DNA from: Auriscalpium vulgare
Taxonomy: Eukaryota; Basidiomycota; Agaricomycetes; Russulales; Auriscalpiaceae
Assembly (NCBI GenBank): GCA_019915015.1
Contig: JAHBBC010000009.1
Coordinates: 930,001 to 994,000, forward strand
Length of the DNA stretch: 64,000 bases
Reading direction: 5' to 3'
Below the pieces are notes generated by a model. It was not told where the DNA came from and did no database searches. It saw nothing but the letters and a program-made list of their open reading frames with translations. The translations under genes were made by a program, and so were the position numbers. Shown piece after piece: positions 11,601-23,432 of the stretch. Positions within the stretch are counted from its first letter, which is position 1. Every line of letters begins with the position of its first letter.

Positions 11601-12614
11601 TTGTGCAATCCAAGGAGCTGTCCAGAAACTGCGCGACCAAGAGTCTTTCTCCTCATGTGCGTCCTGCAGGATACAGTCGCAACGTGACAACGGGCTCCAG
11701 AGGCAGTGGACGTATTGATGGTGAGCACGCGGTAGTTTGATACATACCGAGTAGGCCAGAGTTTGACGGGTTTCTGCGAGCAGGGATTCACTATGGTATT
11801 GTATAGAATGCTGTGGGAAGAGCGCTCTTTGCAGAGCAAAGAGGATACTCCTCCAGGACACTGTCGCCCCCGTTCCACTGTTCGAACATGCAATCCAATT
11901 GATTCAACGAGACATCCTCTTCCTATACGATTCCTGTCACCCGGTGTGCCAGACCCCTAGGTCAACCGCCTCCATCACATGGCAGCAGCGCTGGGCTTCA
12001 TCGCGCGGTTGGGGAAGTTTGTATTCCGAGCCTCACGCTGCGTTCATTCTTATCTCTCGTCGGGCGCTGTGTTGACCGCTTGCTGTCGTCCGACAATGTA
12101 ATCGTCGCGCAGCATGAGCGCTCTAGCTTATCGACAGAACTACACTCGGCGCTTTGTCGCGCTCGAGACGGGATCGCCCTCACCATTTCCCACCGTCATT
12201 AGGCCAGAAGCTTCGCACCTCCACGGGCGTTGGCACCTTAAAGTCGCGTGCCGGTACATGGCGGCACCGCTGCGGCTTCCATCCCACGAACGAAGCGCTC
12301 TGGATATTGTTGTCAGTACTGTAGCACCGAGTCTGTAAGTAATGATCACACTCTGCATGCCCGGTCGTCTGTTCACAATCAACGAGATTTGTGGCAGATG
12401 GTTATATCTCAAAATAATGTCATGTAGCATGCAACGGCCGTTCTTGGTACGCATTGGGCGTTTAGACCTGCAGGTCGATCCATCAATGGAATAGCAGGTA
12501 TCCATGCATCATGCATGTCATGCATGTCATGTTACGAACGCCGTTCTGCTGCCAAAAAGTCAAAAGGGAGACCGTCTGCGCTGCTCGTACGACCTGTCCC
12601 CCTCCATCCTTTTC
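11601..12614. other. Intergenic stretch
   Basis: No recognisable gene. It contains a GC-rich segment (11480-11560) and, at 12503-12531, a short CATGCATCATGCATGTCATG-type repeat tract immediately upstream of DUF6534 gene 3. Confidence 0.45.
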
Positions 12615-14699
12615 ATGGCGTCTGTCCCAACCTTCGATCGCGGAGGCACAATCGGCGTCGAATACCTAGGCGTTGTATTCTCGTCGATGTGAGTTGTCTC
12701 CATGCGCGTCTTACCAACATAACAGAAAACTTACCTGCCCTTCATCTCATAGCCTATACGGCGTAACTTGTATTCAGAGTTTTCAGTATTTTCGTTCCGT
12801 GAAGGCGGGAAGCGATGCTTGGTGGATCAGGAGCATGGTATATGTGCAGCGTTTCTAGATCATGCAACGCCATACTAATTTGCCATGTTTATAACTATAT
12901 ACCAGGTTCTCGCCCTCCTGTGAGTACCAATGGGATGGTCATGGCTCAAATCCTCACCCGCTGGACAGCACCCTTGATACAATCCACCAGGCATTCCTCA
13001 TCCACGTCCCTTATTACTACCTCATCGCTCACTACGGTGACCCCGAGGCGCTGCTGAAGAACCTCTGGTAATAGTCCATTTACTGTGCGGTTCATCTTAC
13101 CAATTCTGCAACTGCAGGAGTATCCCGGTATCATATGTTCCCACCGCCCATTGCACCGCGTCTGACCAAGTCATCACTTGTAGTCCGCTATAGGCCTTAC
13201 AGTCAGTTTGACCTAAGCTCCTTCCACTCGTCTCCGTTTCACAGCGTTGCTTTCAGACCATTATTGCCTTCATTTCAAACAGGTGAGACCCGAACGTGGT
13301 TATTTCGACGACTTTCTCAAGTGTTGTCTGCAGCTTCTTCGTCTACAGAATCTGGAAATGTACGTGCAACAACTACTGGTTACAAGTATACTGGCATTAT
13401 TTGGCTAATCGTCCCTCAGTGAGCAGTAACACATCGGTTTCTCTATTTTGCGTGAGCGTCATTCTCTCAACTACCTGGTTTCGGTGCGTCTGAAGCCCGT
13501 CCCACAGCTCGTTTGTGCCGCCGCTGAATCCGGTACGACTCGTTTTTTTTTTGCCGGCACCGCTGACGCATCTGATGCCATGACAGCGGCGGTACTGAGT
13601 GAGCCGCCAAACGGTTAAAGTGATAATCGTGCTAACAAGATATACCATCTAGCGTACTGTGTCAAATTGTCGGTATTCCTCACTTAATGCGCGTTGCATG
13701 GTCTGACCCCGCACAGTTACTTCAAGAAAAGTCTTTTGGACGCGGAACTGTCTCTCAAGGTTGGTCTTATTGCAGTCGAAGCTGCTTTCGTCTTGCCTCA
13801 ATGATTATTTTATTTTATTCAGACAACAGGCCTTGCCGCCATTTCTATAGCCGCGGTTGCGAACGTCTTTATCTCCGCTATCATGACCTTCTACTTGAAT
13901 GCGAGTCGCACCGGTCTTCGTCGGTAAATCCACGGTTGGTGATCGTTGCCCGAAGCTTGCTGATGGTGGCATCCCGGTAGCTCGGACAGTGTGATCACGA
14001 AGTTGATCGTGCTGGTTGTCAGCACTGGAACCTCGACGACGTACGTTTGTCTACGCAGTATCGCATTACATCCCGGAATTAATGCATTGGCACAGAGTTG
14101 CCTTGATCGCGGATCTCATCTCGGTGAGCGTTTTCGCGTGGCGAACGCCTCATACCAGACTGATCATGTTTGCGCATCAGTACACAATTGCGCCTGACCT
14201 CCTATATGTGCTGATGTTCGAGTTTATGATCGCTAAACGTAGCTATCGCTGTCAAATATCCTTTTCGCTCGCTCGCTGACTCTGCATCGTGTAGTGTTCG
14301 TCAACTCGACTCTTACCTGGTGCGTCTCTCTCATCATTTTTGTCGATTCAATCCTGCTGATTGTTTGTGCGAACGCGATCGACGGTCAGCTTGAACCTGC
14401 GCGATCACATCAACAACGTGCTCAGCGACAAAAGCGCGAACTCCATCCATCTCTCCAGGATCGGCAACGAGACCTCGGTTCCGACTTCCCAGAGGGCGCA
14501 GATCGCGAACCTCTCGCCTTCAGTGAACACCGACGTGAGTCACTGTACCGTCTTGTGAAACTAGTGCTGACATGGCTTGACAGCCTATTGAATCCAGGGA
14601 CAAGTACCCGATTTCTTACTCCGTAAGCATGTATCGGCGTGGTTTACGGTCAAGTGCTTACAGAGATATTGGATGTAGTTCGATGGCAGTGAAGTCTAG
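12615..14699 (+). CDS. DUF6534 membrane protein 3
   Basis: The ATG at 12615 opens MASVPTFDRGGTIGVEYLGV. After an intron ending ctcatag come LYGVTCIQSFQYFRSVKAGS and HVPYYYLIAHYGDPEALLKN, then TIIAFISNSFFVYRIWK. The intron after RIWK runs from gtacgt to ccctcag and leads to LSSNTSVSLFC and LVCAAAESG. A YFKKSLLDAELSLK exon, TGLAAISIAAVANVFISAIM-type helix and SLNLRDHINNVLSDKSANSI follow. The last two exons end SYS-FDGSEV with stop at 14697-14699. It is a predicted seven-helix protein of the DUF6534 family. It looks complete. The AMT relic begins about 60 bases after the stop. Confidence 0.86.
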
Positions 14700-14749
14700 G
14701 TACTACCATGTATTATTAGCGAGGTGTACGACTGCATTGTAGATGTTCT

Positions 14750-15245
14750 GAGCAAGACTACGGCCGAAGAAGGAGGATGCAGGGCGAGCGAGGGAATGGC
14801 ATGCCTTGCTCGCGGAAGCCTGCGTCCATGATGCGTACCAAGGGGCCGGGGAGTTCTGATATTGACGGGACCGCGATCTTTGCGCCTTCTGCGCAAAGGA
14901 AAGGTAGGCGGCGGTTACCGAGTGTGCGGGGTTCGACAATCCGGCTGTGCGGACCTCTTTCAGATGCCCCTCGAGGTCGTCTTCCCGCCCGAGTAAAAAC
15001 CCCTGCTCCGTGTCGGTCATTTAAACATCATCAATTACCCATCACCACACTGCACGAAACCACACGCACCGATCATCCACCGCGAGGCGCGCTGCCGTGC
15101 GGGCTGCGCGGGTATCTTGACCAGCAGCTGCGCAGCCTCGAGCGAGCGCGCGAAATGGGCTGGAGATGTCGAGCCATCCGTGCCGCGTGCAACATTTCTG
15201 TTGAACGTTGAAGCCCTCGAAGCCGGCAGATCGAAGGAGGTACGC
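14750..15245 (-). pseudogene. Relic of glycine-cleavage T-protein gene (AMT)
   Basis: The nucleotide sequence aligns, with many changes, to the middle of the intact AMT gene at 34583-36172. Shared landmarks are the gcgatctttgcgcc exon (AMT 34846), the cagatgcctc/cccctcg exon end, the cagcagctgcgc...cctcgag segment and gttgaagccctcgac. The reading frame is destroyed by stops and indels. It sits on the minus strand between DUF6534 gene 3 and SDR-2. Confidence 0.65.
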
Positions 15246-15542
15246 ACTGGTTTGTACCGGTATGTACTAGATTAGATTTTACGGTTCCTTATTAGCTACG
15301 GTTCCTTATCAGATAAATATCGGCCGACGCGCAGTCATTGCGTGTGCGTTGGCACAGTACTTCTTACACCCACGCAACATCAGACGGGCCCTTCTCAGCA
15401 TGGTCATCAGTCTAGCGTATGTATACTGGGGTTTGGAACCTTACCAGCCCGGAATTTCACGTGTTGTGAGTCTTCACAGCCCGTCAAATATGGTTCATAG
15501 CCAGCGTTACCACCGATCCCTCTTCGCATCGTTCCTCCAACC

Positions 15543-16946
15543 ATGACCACCATTTCTGACGAGCAGCTCGTCTCGTATGCAGACCGCGTCAAGGGCAAGG
15601 TTGTTGTCATCACAGGTGGCGCGAGCGGCATCGGCAAGCAGACGTCGCTCCTCTTTGGGGAGCATGGGTGAGTGTTCTCCTCGCCGGCCAGCTCGCTTTG
15701 CTGAACAGAGGGCCGTAGAGCGAAGGTTGTTATAGGAGACCTCAACGCAGATGGCGCGGAGGCTGTGGTAACTCAGATCAAACAGGCTGGCGGGTGAGTG
15801 ATAGCAGCGTGCCGCGCTGCAGTACCGTTGACAGTGTCGCGAATGCGTGGCCTACAGGGACGGGGCCTCGCTGGGAGTTGACGTGCTCAACTGGGATCAG
15901 CTCGTCGACCTCTTCGAGCTCGCCATCGCGCGATTCGGTGCTGTCGATATTGTGGTCAGTGCGCTCCCACCATCATGCTTCCGACGCGCGCCAATCCGCT
16001 CAGTGTACAGGTCCCGAACGCCGGCATCAACGAGTCGGACATAGTTTGCGACGGCACCGTCGTGCTCAAGGACGGGCGTCCCGTACAGCCCAAACTGCTG
16101 ACGTTGCAAATCAACCTGACTGCGGTTGTCCACAGTGCGCCGGATGCCTTTCGTCCGTTAACGGACCTGCTGATGATGTTTTGCATTATAGCCGTGCACC
16201 TCGGCTTATACTACATGAAGAAGAACCGGAGAGAAGGTGACTGGAAGTCAGTGGTGATGATTGGTTCGATGGGTACGTGTGCGCCATGTAGTAGCGTCGG
16301 TCAAGTCTAACGCGACATCGCAGCATCGTGGACGGCGCTTCCCCACGCCCCGCAGTACAGCGCGTCGAAGCACGCCATCCTCGGCTTCATGCGGTCCATC
16401 GAGAAAATTGTCGCGCGTGACGAAGTACGCGTCGCCACTATCCATCCGTGGTACGCCGGTTCGTCATTTCGTCTGTCTGCTAAGTTAGCTAGCACTCTCG
16501 TTAACGTCTTCACGTGATACAGACACCAACATCGTTCCCTTCCATGTTAAGCTCGTGCTGGCCGGCATCCCGCTGACGCCGGTGGATCGCATTGCAGCAG
16601 CAATCTTCCACGCCGCGACGGACCCGGATCCAAAGACGAACGGGCTGCCGTGGGCCCTTCCGGACGAGGGTCCCGTGTTCCGTCTGGACCGCGAAAAGCT
16701 CACGCTGGGCGTGTACGGGCTCATAGACCAGCGCGTCAAGCGCCTCGGCACGTACGTTCCCTATATTTCCTCTGGCAGACCAAATGTTGATGGTGCCGAT
16801 GCAGTTTCGCTGAAAACGTGAAACTGTCCGTGTTGTTGGTGCGCGATTTGTTCAAGCTGTTCATTGGGAGAGAGATTCTCGCCATCGTGCCCGTGATCGG
16901 CTTCGTATATGCGTTGCGCTCAGGGCTTGTCGAGTGGCCGTTCTAA
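15543..16946 (+). CDS. Short-chain dehydrogenase/reductase SDR-2
   Basis: NAD(P)-dependent SDR. The N-terminus MTTISDEQLVSYADRVKGK is followed by TGGASGIG (cofactor loop), VVIGDLNADGAEAVV, VLNWDQLVDLFELAIARFG and the NAGINESD motif. The catalytic Tyr-Lys pair appears in PQYSASKHAILGFMRSIEK. Later are FADTNIVPFHVKLVLAG and a conserved ATDPDPKTNGLPW segment. The last intron (gtacgttccc...gatgcag) restores a hydrophobic tail FAENVKLSVLLVRDLFK ending SGLVEWPF, with stop at 16944-16946. Reading through that intron would give a false stop at 16821. At least six introns of about 50 nt. The gene is a close paralogue of SDR-1 in the opposite orientation. Substrate unknown; the neighbouring P450s make a role in oxidation of a shared metabolite possible (inference). 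Confidence 0.88.
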
Positions 16947-17948
16947 GCATCGGGCAATCAGTCCGACCCACTGGTGTTGACGGGGAGCTACCAAATTGGC
17001 CCGGCCACGGACATTTGTTTCCTCTGTATTTTCCATGTGAGCATCGTCTAGTCGGCGTAGACGCGGGCGCCACAGCCCTGGGGCTATGCGGCACAAGAGT
17101 GCTCGCCTCTTCTCCCTTCCCTAGGCAAAGCTGCCGAACGTGGCCTACGATCTATCCACAGAGTGTTAAAACCATTATTTTGCCCGAGTAATCCTGAAGC
17201 CGCCGCCGGCAGACATCGGCGAACTCGAGCCGCTGCCACTTGGTACCGCTGTATTCGATCTCCGCACAGTGATTTTGCTCCGAGTCTGACTTACATACTC
17301 CTTATCCCAGTCTTTTCACCACGATCCCCGACATGTACAAGGCTGCGTAGAAATGAACGGGAAGCCATCTGACAGGAACGCACCACTTCTCTTCCAAATA
17401 CCGGTGAGGCTTGGCTTGCTTTACCGCAAAGATCAGCAGACTTGCTCGGCGGCCCAATTGCCAGCCTCGGTTTGGTGTGACGGCGAACTTGACGTAGCGT
17501 CTCCGATTGCCCGGTACAAATAATTGACGGTTATTGGTCGATTGATAAGACAAGCCTTCTCTTTGTAGAGCTTCTGACTTGCAGACGCTCACAATTGTTC
17601 CGCCCCTTCTCCGGCAGGAGCTGGCGCTGCTAGCTAAGTGGTAAGTTTGCTGTGTCTCGCGAGCACTTGTACTGATACTTAGTCTCGTTCTCCTCGCTTT
17701 TGGCGGTGTCTTCTATTCCTCGCTCTTGCGACGGAACGGAGGGCGTGTCGTACACATGACAATTGTTGCAATGGTAAGCACATGCGGAGAAGCACAAACC
17801 TTGCCCACTCGTGAGCGGTCAGGTCTGGCGCCCGCCAGAATCCTCCAATGTACTCGAAGATGACCGATCTTCGCACGCGGCATCATTCAGAAGAATCAAA
17901 AATACGGCGGCGTCCGCCTTCAATCCCCAAATCACCCCGTCCGCCAAA
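16947..17948. other. Intergenic stretch, nothing recognised
   Basis: Contains short, unconvincing open frames on both strands. It should hold the promoter of P450-1. A minus-strand frame at 17302-17592 is protein-like in composition but has no recognised domain or splice partner. Confidence 0.45.
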
Positions 17949-20279
17949 ATGGCTTTTAGCATCAGCGCCGTATACGCTGGTTTCTTCATCCTCGCCGTCT
18001 TCCTCGTGTGGAAGCGTCTTAACAGGAACGGACTTTCTCTCCCACCAGGACCGAAAGGATACCCGCTCATAGGCAGTCTACACGACTTCCCGTCATCGCA
18101 GCCATGGCTTACATTCGCGGAGTGGAGCAAGCAATGGGGTGCGGCTTCATGCGCGTTTTCTCGATTCCTGTATCTGACTAGAGAGTCCGCAGGTCCCATC
18201 ATGTCGGTGAATGTTATGGGCCAGCTCTTCGTGATCATCGACGATCCGACTGTTGCCGTTGAGATCCTAGACAAGCGTGGATCGACCTATGCGGACAGGC
18301 CGGAGATGCCCATGGCCTCCCTATGCGGCTGGGGTAGTGCGCTGAGCAATTTGCATTACGGGTCGAGGTATGATCGCGCTCCCAAAGCCGTTGCCTCAGT
18401 CATCTCACTAAGGGCAGATTCCGTGAGTACCGCAAGTTGATCGGTCATATGATTGGGACGAAGGGGAACATGGTCAAGTTCTACCCTGCGGAGGAATATC
18501 AATCGACGATGTTCCTGAAGCGCGTTATGGACAAGCCTACACATCTTGACGAGGTCAGTGTACGGTCTCTTTTGCTCGTGAAACCTTCGGGCCCTAAACA
18601 TTGTCTCTAACACAGGCTACAAGGAAGTAGGCAACCGCTTTTGGAACATCTTTTCGCCTGCTGATGACTTGTCTAGGACCGCCGGTGCTATGGTTCTCCA
18701 GATCACATACGGCTATCTCATTAAGGAAGAGGGCTCGGATCCCCTCGTTGACTTGGCTGACAGGGTACGTCTCTGCATCTGTATCGCCGTGTCCGGCCTT
18801 ACCATCCGCTCAGGCAATTCTACAATTCTCGATCGTCGTTACCCCCGGAATGTTCCTCGTCGATGTCCTCCCGTGGCTTAAGTATGTCCCCTCATGGTTC
18901 CCGGGCGCGGGATTCAAGCGGATTGCAGCGGAGTATAGAAAAAATTGTGATGATCTGGCGGATGTTCCTTTTGCGTGGGTGCAAGAGCAGCTGGTTCGTC
19001 CAACCCTGTGGGGCCACATGGATCTCATACTGACTCTACTCAGGCCCGCGGAGAGGCACGACCGTCGTACACTGCGAATTTGCTCCAGGACAAAGATATA
19101 TCAGAGGATCGGATGCACGAGATCAAGTGGAGTGCGGCTTCGTTCTATGGTGGTAAGTGATGCCATCGTGTCATGTGGCGCAAACTCATAATACTGTTTT
19201 GCGCATCCAGCCGGTGCCGATACTGTGAGCCAAATTCATCGGCATTGATCCTTTCCATGACCTACACCATCCACAGACCGTCTCTGTCGTGTACGCCTAC
19301 TTTCTGGCTGCGACACTGCATCCCCATGTGCAGCAGAAGGCGCACGAGGAGATCGACCGGGTAATTGGGCGCAAGAGATTGCCGTCATTTGCTGATCGTG
19401 ATGATCTGCCTTTCGTGGAGGCCGTCTGTAAGGAGGTACGTACCCCGCTCACCCGTTCCTCGTCCTAGAACTCATTTTACGCTATCAGTTACTGCGCTGG
19501 TTACCGATAGTCCCCTTAGTAAGTTCGCCACTCTGTCTTATTGACCAACAAGCACAATAATTCTCTCAGGCTGTACCTCACCGAGTTCTGCGTGACGACG
19601 CATACGAGGGCTATGCTATCCCCGAAGGCACATATGTATGTCCTATCTCACACTTCCCTTACCGGCTTGTCGTTGAGCTCATACATAGGTCATTCCTAAC
19701 GTCTGGTAAAGTGACGCAACAAATGAGGCTGCGCTGCTGATACTAAGGTATAACTTAGGAAATTCCTGCACGACCCAGCGGTGTACAAAGACCCGATGGT
19801 CTTCAACCCCGACCGGTGGGTGTCACTTTCTTCTCGCCTGTAATTTATCCCAAATAGCGTATTAGGTTTATGGGTCCGAATCCCGAGATGCACCCCGCAG
19901 AGTATTGCTTCGGGTTTGGACGACGGTACAGCCTGTTTTTTCCCTTCCTAAAATCCCCACACATGACCGAATCGGCTGCACAGTGTCTGCCCTGGGTCGC
20001 ACCTGGCAGACGTCTCCATTTGGATCAACGTCGCGAAGTCCATTGCCGGCTTCCAGGTGTCGCCCACGATCGGGCCAGATGGCATGCCCATCCTCCCCTC
20101 CGTCGAGACAGTCGGCGACAGCATCGCGTACGCATTCATCGCCTTTCGGTCCCTTTGCAGCTGATGTAGAGCTTCGATTGCGTTGTAGCCGCCCGAAGCC
20201 ATTCGTTTGCGATGTCAAGCCGCGCACCCCGCAGGTTCCTAAGATTGTTGCGGAGTATCTTGCCACGCACGAAGCTTGA
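17949..20279 (+). CDS. Cytochrome P450-1 (OrdA-like)
   Basis: Microsomal P450 monooxygenase. A signal-anchor helix (about residues 4-22) is followed by the proline hinge LPPGPKGYPLIGSLHDFPSS. Landmarks in order: GPIMSVNVMGQLFVIIDDP, REYRKLIGHMIGTKG, TAGAMVLQITYGY, the I-helix AGADT-TVSVVYAYF, HPHVQQKAHEEIDRVIG, the ExxR motif in KE-LLRW, VPHRVLRDDAYEGYAIPEGT, FNPDRF and the heme loop CFGFGRR-VCPG with its cysteine ligand. The end is VPKIVAEYLATHEA, stop 20277-20279. About thirteen short introns; every join checked keeps frame, including the last, whose acceptor is gcgttgtag. Length matches family expectation of roughly 500 residues. Its paralogues are P450-2 and P450-3. The substrate cannot be told from sequence. 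It begins arm A of the inverted duplication. Confidence 0.92.
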
Positions 20280-20439
20280 ATGCTGCATATCCATTCTGAA
20301 AATGTCTCCCTCGGCTCGTCTCTCTGCTTCCATCTCATCATGCATCACCGTCGTCGTCTCTTGTCTTTTCCCCCCACTCTTGTGAATGCGATCCATGAAC
20401 CGACCAGTGCAGTAATCGAGCGTGCTTCCAGTTGCGATC

Positions 20440-21260
20440 CGCGGCCAACTGCGTAGAAATTGCGGACAATAGCTTCCTACGCCCGTGTCACGCCACTTTT
20501 CAGATGCCGGAAATCACACCTCATTCGATATCCCCACCCCTGCTCCGCCGGCCCTTCACCGCCTCGCGGTGCCTCCGCTTCCACTCCCGTGTCAGCTGCC
20601 CACGCGTCGCCTCCGAGTCCCAGCACGCGCGGATCTCTTTCTCCGTGCCTATGCGCACGAAGGTAGTCTAAGTGTGCCACGTGTGATCGACATGCCACGG
20701 GAAGAAGAACGGCAGCGTAGGATCAAGGCCAGCCGCGGATGCGGAGGCAGACGAAGCCACCGGTGTGTGGGCGACGGGTGCCCAAGAAGGGAGAAGCCGG
20801 CTATGTGGTGTTAGTGACTATAAGCATGTAGTATCGCTGGAGCGATGGCGTACCTTGCTCTTGCTGAGGCTTGAAAAGTCCTTTAGTTTTGTGGTCTGCG
20901 TTGGGGCGGTGACAGGCTCTTCACGAACCTGTCGACCTCGTCAGACTCAGCCTCGAATGCGTCGCTCGCGTCCTACTCTTGCTCGCTGTCAGGGACCGGT
21001 CGCACATTGGTGTTCTCGCTTGGGCACTTTCCTTTGTGACGAGCGAAATGTCTTCTGCATGTCGGCAGGTAACACGAGTAAATAAGCAGCACTGACCGCC
21101 TCACAATAGTCCGGCTTTGCCTCCCTAGTCCCCGATGCGAAGTTTCGCACCATTCCACGTTGAACCGCTCAGCACGTTCATGCCTGGAGACGGTCAGACG
21201 TCTACCGCTATTGACCCGAACACATCTTGCAAGCTTTGACTTCGTGCTCTCCAGCATCAC
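20440..21260 (-). pseudogene. Decayed gene of unknown family, arm A copy
   Basis: Minus-strand pieces: MMLESTKSKLARCVRV with TVSRHERAERF (21260-21150), CRRHFARHKGKCPSENTNV (about 21070-20990), a DASDAFEAESDEVDRFVKSL block after a stop, and a basic block near 20690-20500. The arm B counterpart of the basic block reads GTDSEEIRARWEATRGELTR. The C-x-H-like cluster in CRRHFARHKGKC could be part of a zinc finger. Stops and frame changes separate the pieces, so this is a relic. It is tail to tail with P450-1. Confidence 0.45.
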
Positions 21261-21384
21261 ATAAGCAAGACTTCAGGGCCCGGGCTGGCCAAGAGCGTCG
21301 AGCTTCCCAAGTCCATCAAGAGCGCGGACTGCGCCAAACGAGCCAAGTCTGCGCGAAAGATCATCCACAGTAGCAGTGGCAGGA

Positions 21385-21416
21385 GTTAGGCCTGAGATGT
21401 GTTAGGCCTGAGATGT
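21385..21416. repeat. 16-bp perfect tandem duplication
   Basis: GTTAGGCCTGAGATGT occurs twice in a row at 21385-21400 and 21401-21416. The homologous place in arm B (near 41420) has one copy, so this is a duplication private to arm A. Confidence 0.8.
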
Positions 21417-21452
21417 GGAGGCGTTGTGAGCGTCCACAGACTCAGAGTCCAG

Positions 21453-21691
21453 CGCTGCCTGCACAGCCGGGTATTTCATCAGAAATACCGTGGAAATTAT
21501 GGTAAAAGGATTCTACGTATATTACCAGAGATACTGTGAGGGGTATTTAAATTATTGCATAAGAAACACTAAGGCAGATAAAGGCCCACAGCCGCGGGGT
21601 TAAGTATTTCTTTCCTCGTCAAATACGTACAGTCTTTTTACAGTTATTTCCACAGTATTTCTTGGTGTGCCACTCGACTGTGCAGGCAGTG
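21453..21691. mobile_element. Candidate MITE (non-autonomous DNA element)
   Basis: The ends CGCTGCCTGCACAGCCG and, on the opposite strand, CACTGCCTGCACAGTCG begin imperfect inverted repeats of about 50 bases. Both then carry GAAATAC-GTGGAAAT. The centre is AT-rich and non-coding. A hairpin GGTATTTC-ATCA-GAAATACC lies just inside the left end. Both flanks have CAG (21450-21452 and 21692-21694), a possible 3-bp target duplication. The homologous site in arm B lacks the insert. Superfamily not determined. Confidence 0.55.
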
Positions 21692-22060
21692 CAGACGCTG
21701 AATCAGAACCTCTAGTGATTCTGAAAATCTGAATTGATCACCCGTAAGCCTAGAATGGGGTTAAGGTCCTCTTCCACACTGGCTGCCGCTGCGCACTGGG
21801 CATCTCCCTCATCAGCAAAAGCCCCAGAATCTTATATTACATTATATGAGGTTATATTACTTCCCTTCAAATAGCGATGACTCCATTCTGGAAAAAGGAC
21901 CAGCTCAACAGGTCCCAGTACTACACATGAGTTATACAGACAGTATGATTGTGTGTTTGTGAAAGAGATCGGGTGCATATATCCTGCTCAGACAGCAGTA
22001 ATGGCCGCGCCCGAATATCTTATCTTGCCTTATCTGCATGGCAATATCAGTATAACTCAA
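21692..22060. other. AT-rich non-coding stretch
   Basis: No gene seen. It includes the AGAATGGGGTTAAGGTCCTC segment shared with arm B (near 41290) and an AT-rich tract with tandem TATATTAC at 21832-21862. Confidence 0.5.
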
Positions 22061-22079
22061 TATAAACACCATAATATTT

Positions 22080-23150
22080 CGTCACTTTTGCTGATGCTCG
22101 CTCCGCGCTCCCTCGCCCGACTACCGTCCGCAGTCACAGCCAACGCGCCCGCAGGCGGATCTATCGGACTTTGCCAGGGATTTCTACTCTGCGGGTGCCG
22201 GCACGTCAGGGCAGGATACCCCATAATGCCCCAGGAATCAGGATGCCCCACAGCCGCGGTCTGCGCCCCCGCCAGGAGAGCCGCCGCGACGCCCGAGCTC
22301 AGCGGCAGGCTCGAACCCGCGCCATAGCGGGGGAGGCGGAAGTGGAAGCGGCCCCTCGAATGATGGGCGACATCGACGCCCGCTCCCGTCCATCCCCTGC
22401 TGAACAAAGGCAGGATTCTCGTGTATCCACCCGCGATAAATGTGCGTCAATTTTAAGACTTTGGTGACTCAACAACTGATCTTTTGCAGGCCTTAATACG
22501 GAGTACACATCCTACGATCCAACGCGCACATACACGGCAATCTTCGAGTCGAGTCCATGCGCACCAAGTGGTCATTCCAGAACCCCCCTCCGGCCCTCCG
22601 GACCTCCACGGACCTCCGCAAGCACCCTCCTCGTCCTACCGCACTCCTCCGGGCACCATCGCTTCGTATTGCAGCCTCGAAGTCCGCCGCCACTCAACCG
22701 GACGCTCTCTCACCCCCCCGGTGCGACCATCGTAATACCTGGCGACGCGCGCATCGGCGGACAGATGTGCTGGCGTTGCGGCGGTCGGGGCATGCCGCCG
22801 TTCCTGTTCTTCGGCGAGCTGCCTCGCGAGACGTGCGGAGTAGGCAGAGTGTTACCCTAGAAGAGGTGACTGGGTCGGAACGAGTATGTGGATCAACATT
22901 TCAGCAGGTTCTCTGTAATCTATGGGGCTACAACTATATACTGACATGTGTGAAAGACTGACATTGATGGGTTTCTCGGGCTTCGTTGTCTTTGTGACAA
23001 TGACATACCTGCACTTCTGCTTACAGAATTATACAATAACGCCCGCGCCTCCCGACGCGTACATCGACATCAAATCCGCAATGATAGCCACCTTGCTGCC
23101 GGTGGGAAAAGCAACGGCTTACCGTGGACTCAAAGCGAAGCTGCGCTGAT
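22080..23150 (+). pseudogene. Relic of Cys-rich hypothetical gene, arm A copy
   Basis: Frames include a Pro-rich first part (matching the arm B frame at 41222-40870) and a Lys-Trp-Ser-Phe block at 22560. The end reads MCWRCGGRGMPPFLFFGELP then ETCGVGRVLP: paired CxxC knuckles of the CxxCxGxG type. Compared with arm B, a deletion near 22525 has removed the coding part for the PTHPCRK...YWERYG segment, and the frames do not join. A further frame at 22922-23149 includes LQNYTITPAPPDAYIDIKSA, conserved in arm B. It is a decayed member of a Cys-rich agaricomycete family of unknown function. Confidence 0.5.
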
Positions 23151-23432
23151 GAGAGTGAAGCTGAGCAACGGCATCATGTCCACGTGTATTTGGTCCGTAC
23201 TGACTTAGTATCACACACCCCGCCTGAAGCCGTGAAAGCACTACACATAGCTTGGTGTGCGGCAAATACAATAATGGATGCATGGACGACTTCTCTTTTA
23301 ACCATCACCGTGTCCCGCCGCTTCAATCCTTTCAAGACGATCCCACCTTACAATCCTAACCATCAAGGTAAGTGACCCGCGTTGCTCGCTGTTGTGCTCT
23401 TATTCACGAGCGCACATGTTACCTGCAGACAA

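Noticed and set aside
11015..11893. 292-codon minus-strand open frame
   Set aside because: Only its SDR-like middle part is protein-like. The rest covers the antisense of DUF6534 gene 2's end and a low-complexity stretch, so I list only the SDR relic.
13350..13450. Apparent 10-base insertion after RIWK in DUF6534 gene 3
   Set aside because: It vanishes when an intron from gtacgt to ccctcag is used. The same donor (gtRcgt or gttcgt) and acceptor exist in copies 1, 2 and 4, so the difference is only intron length.
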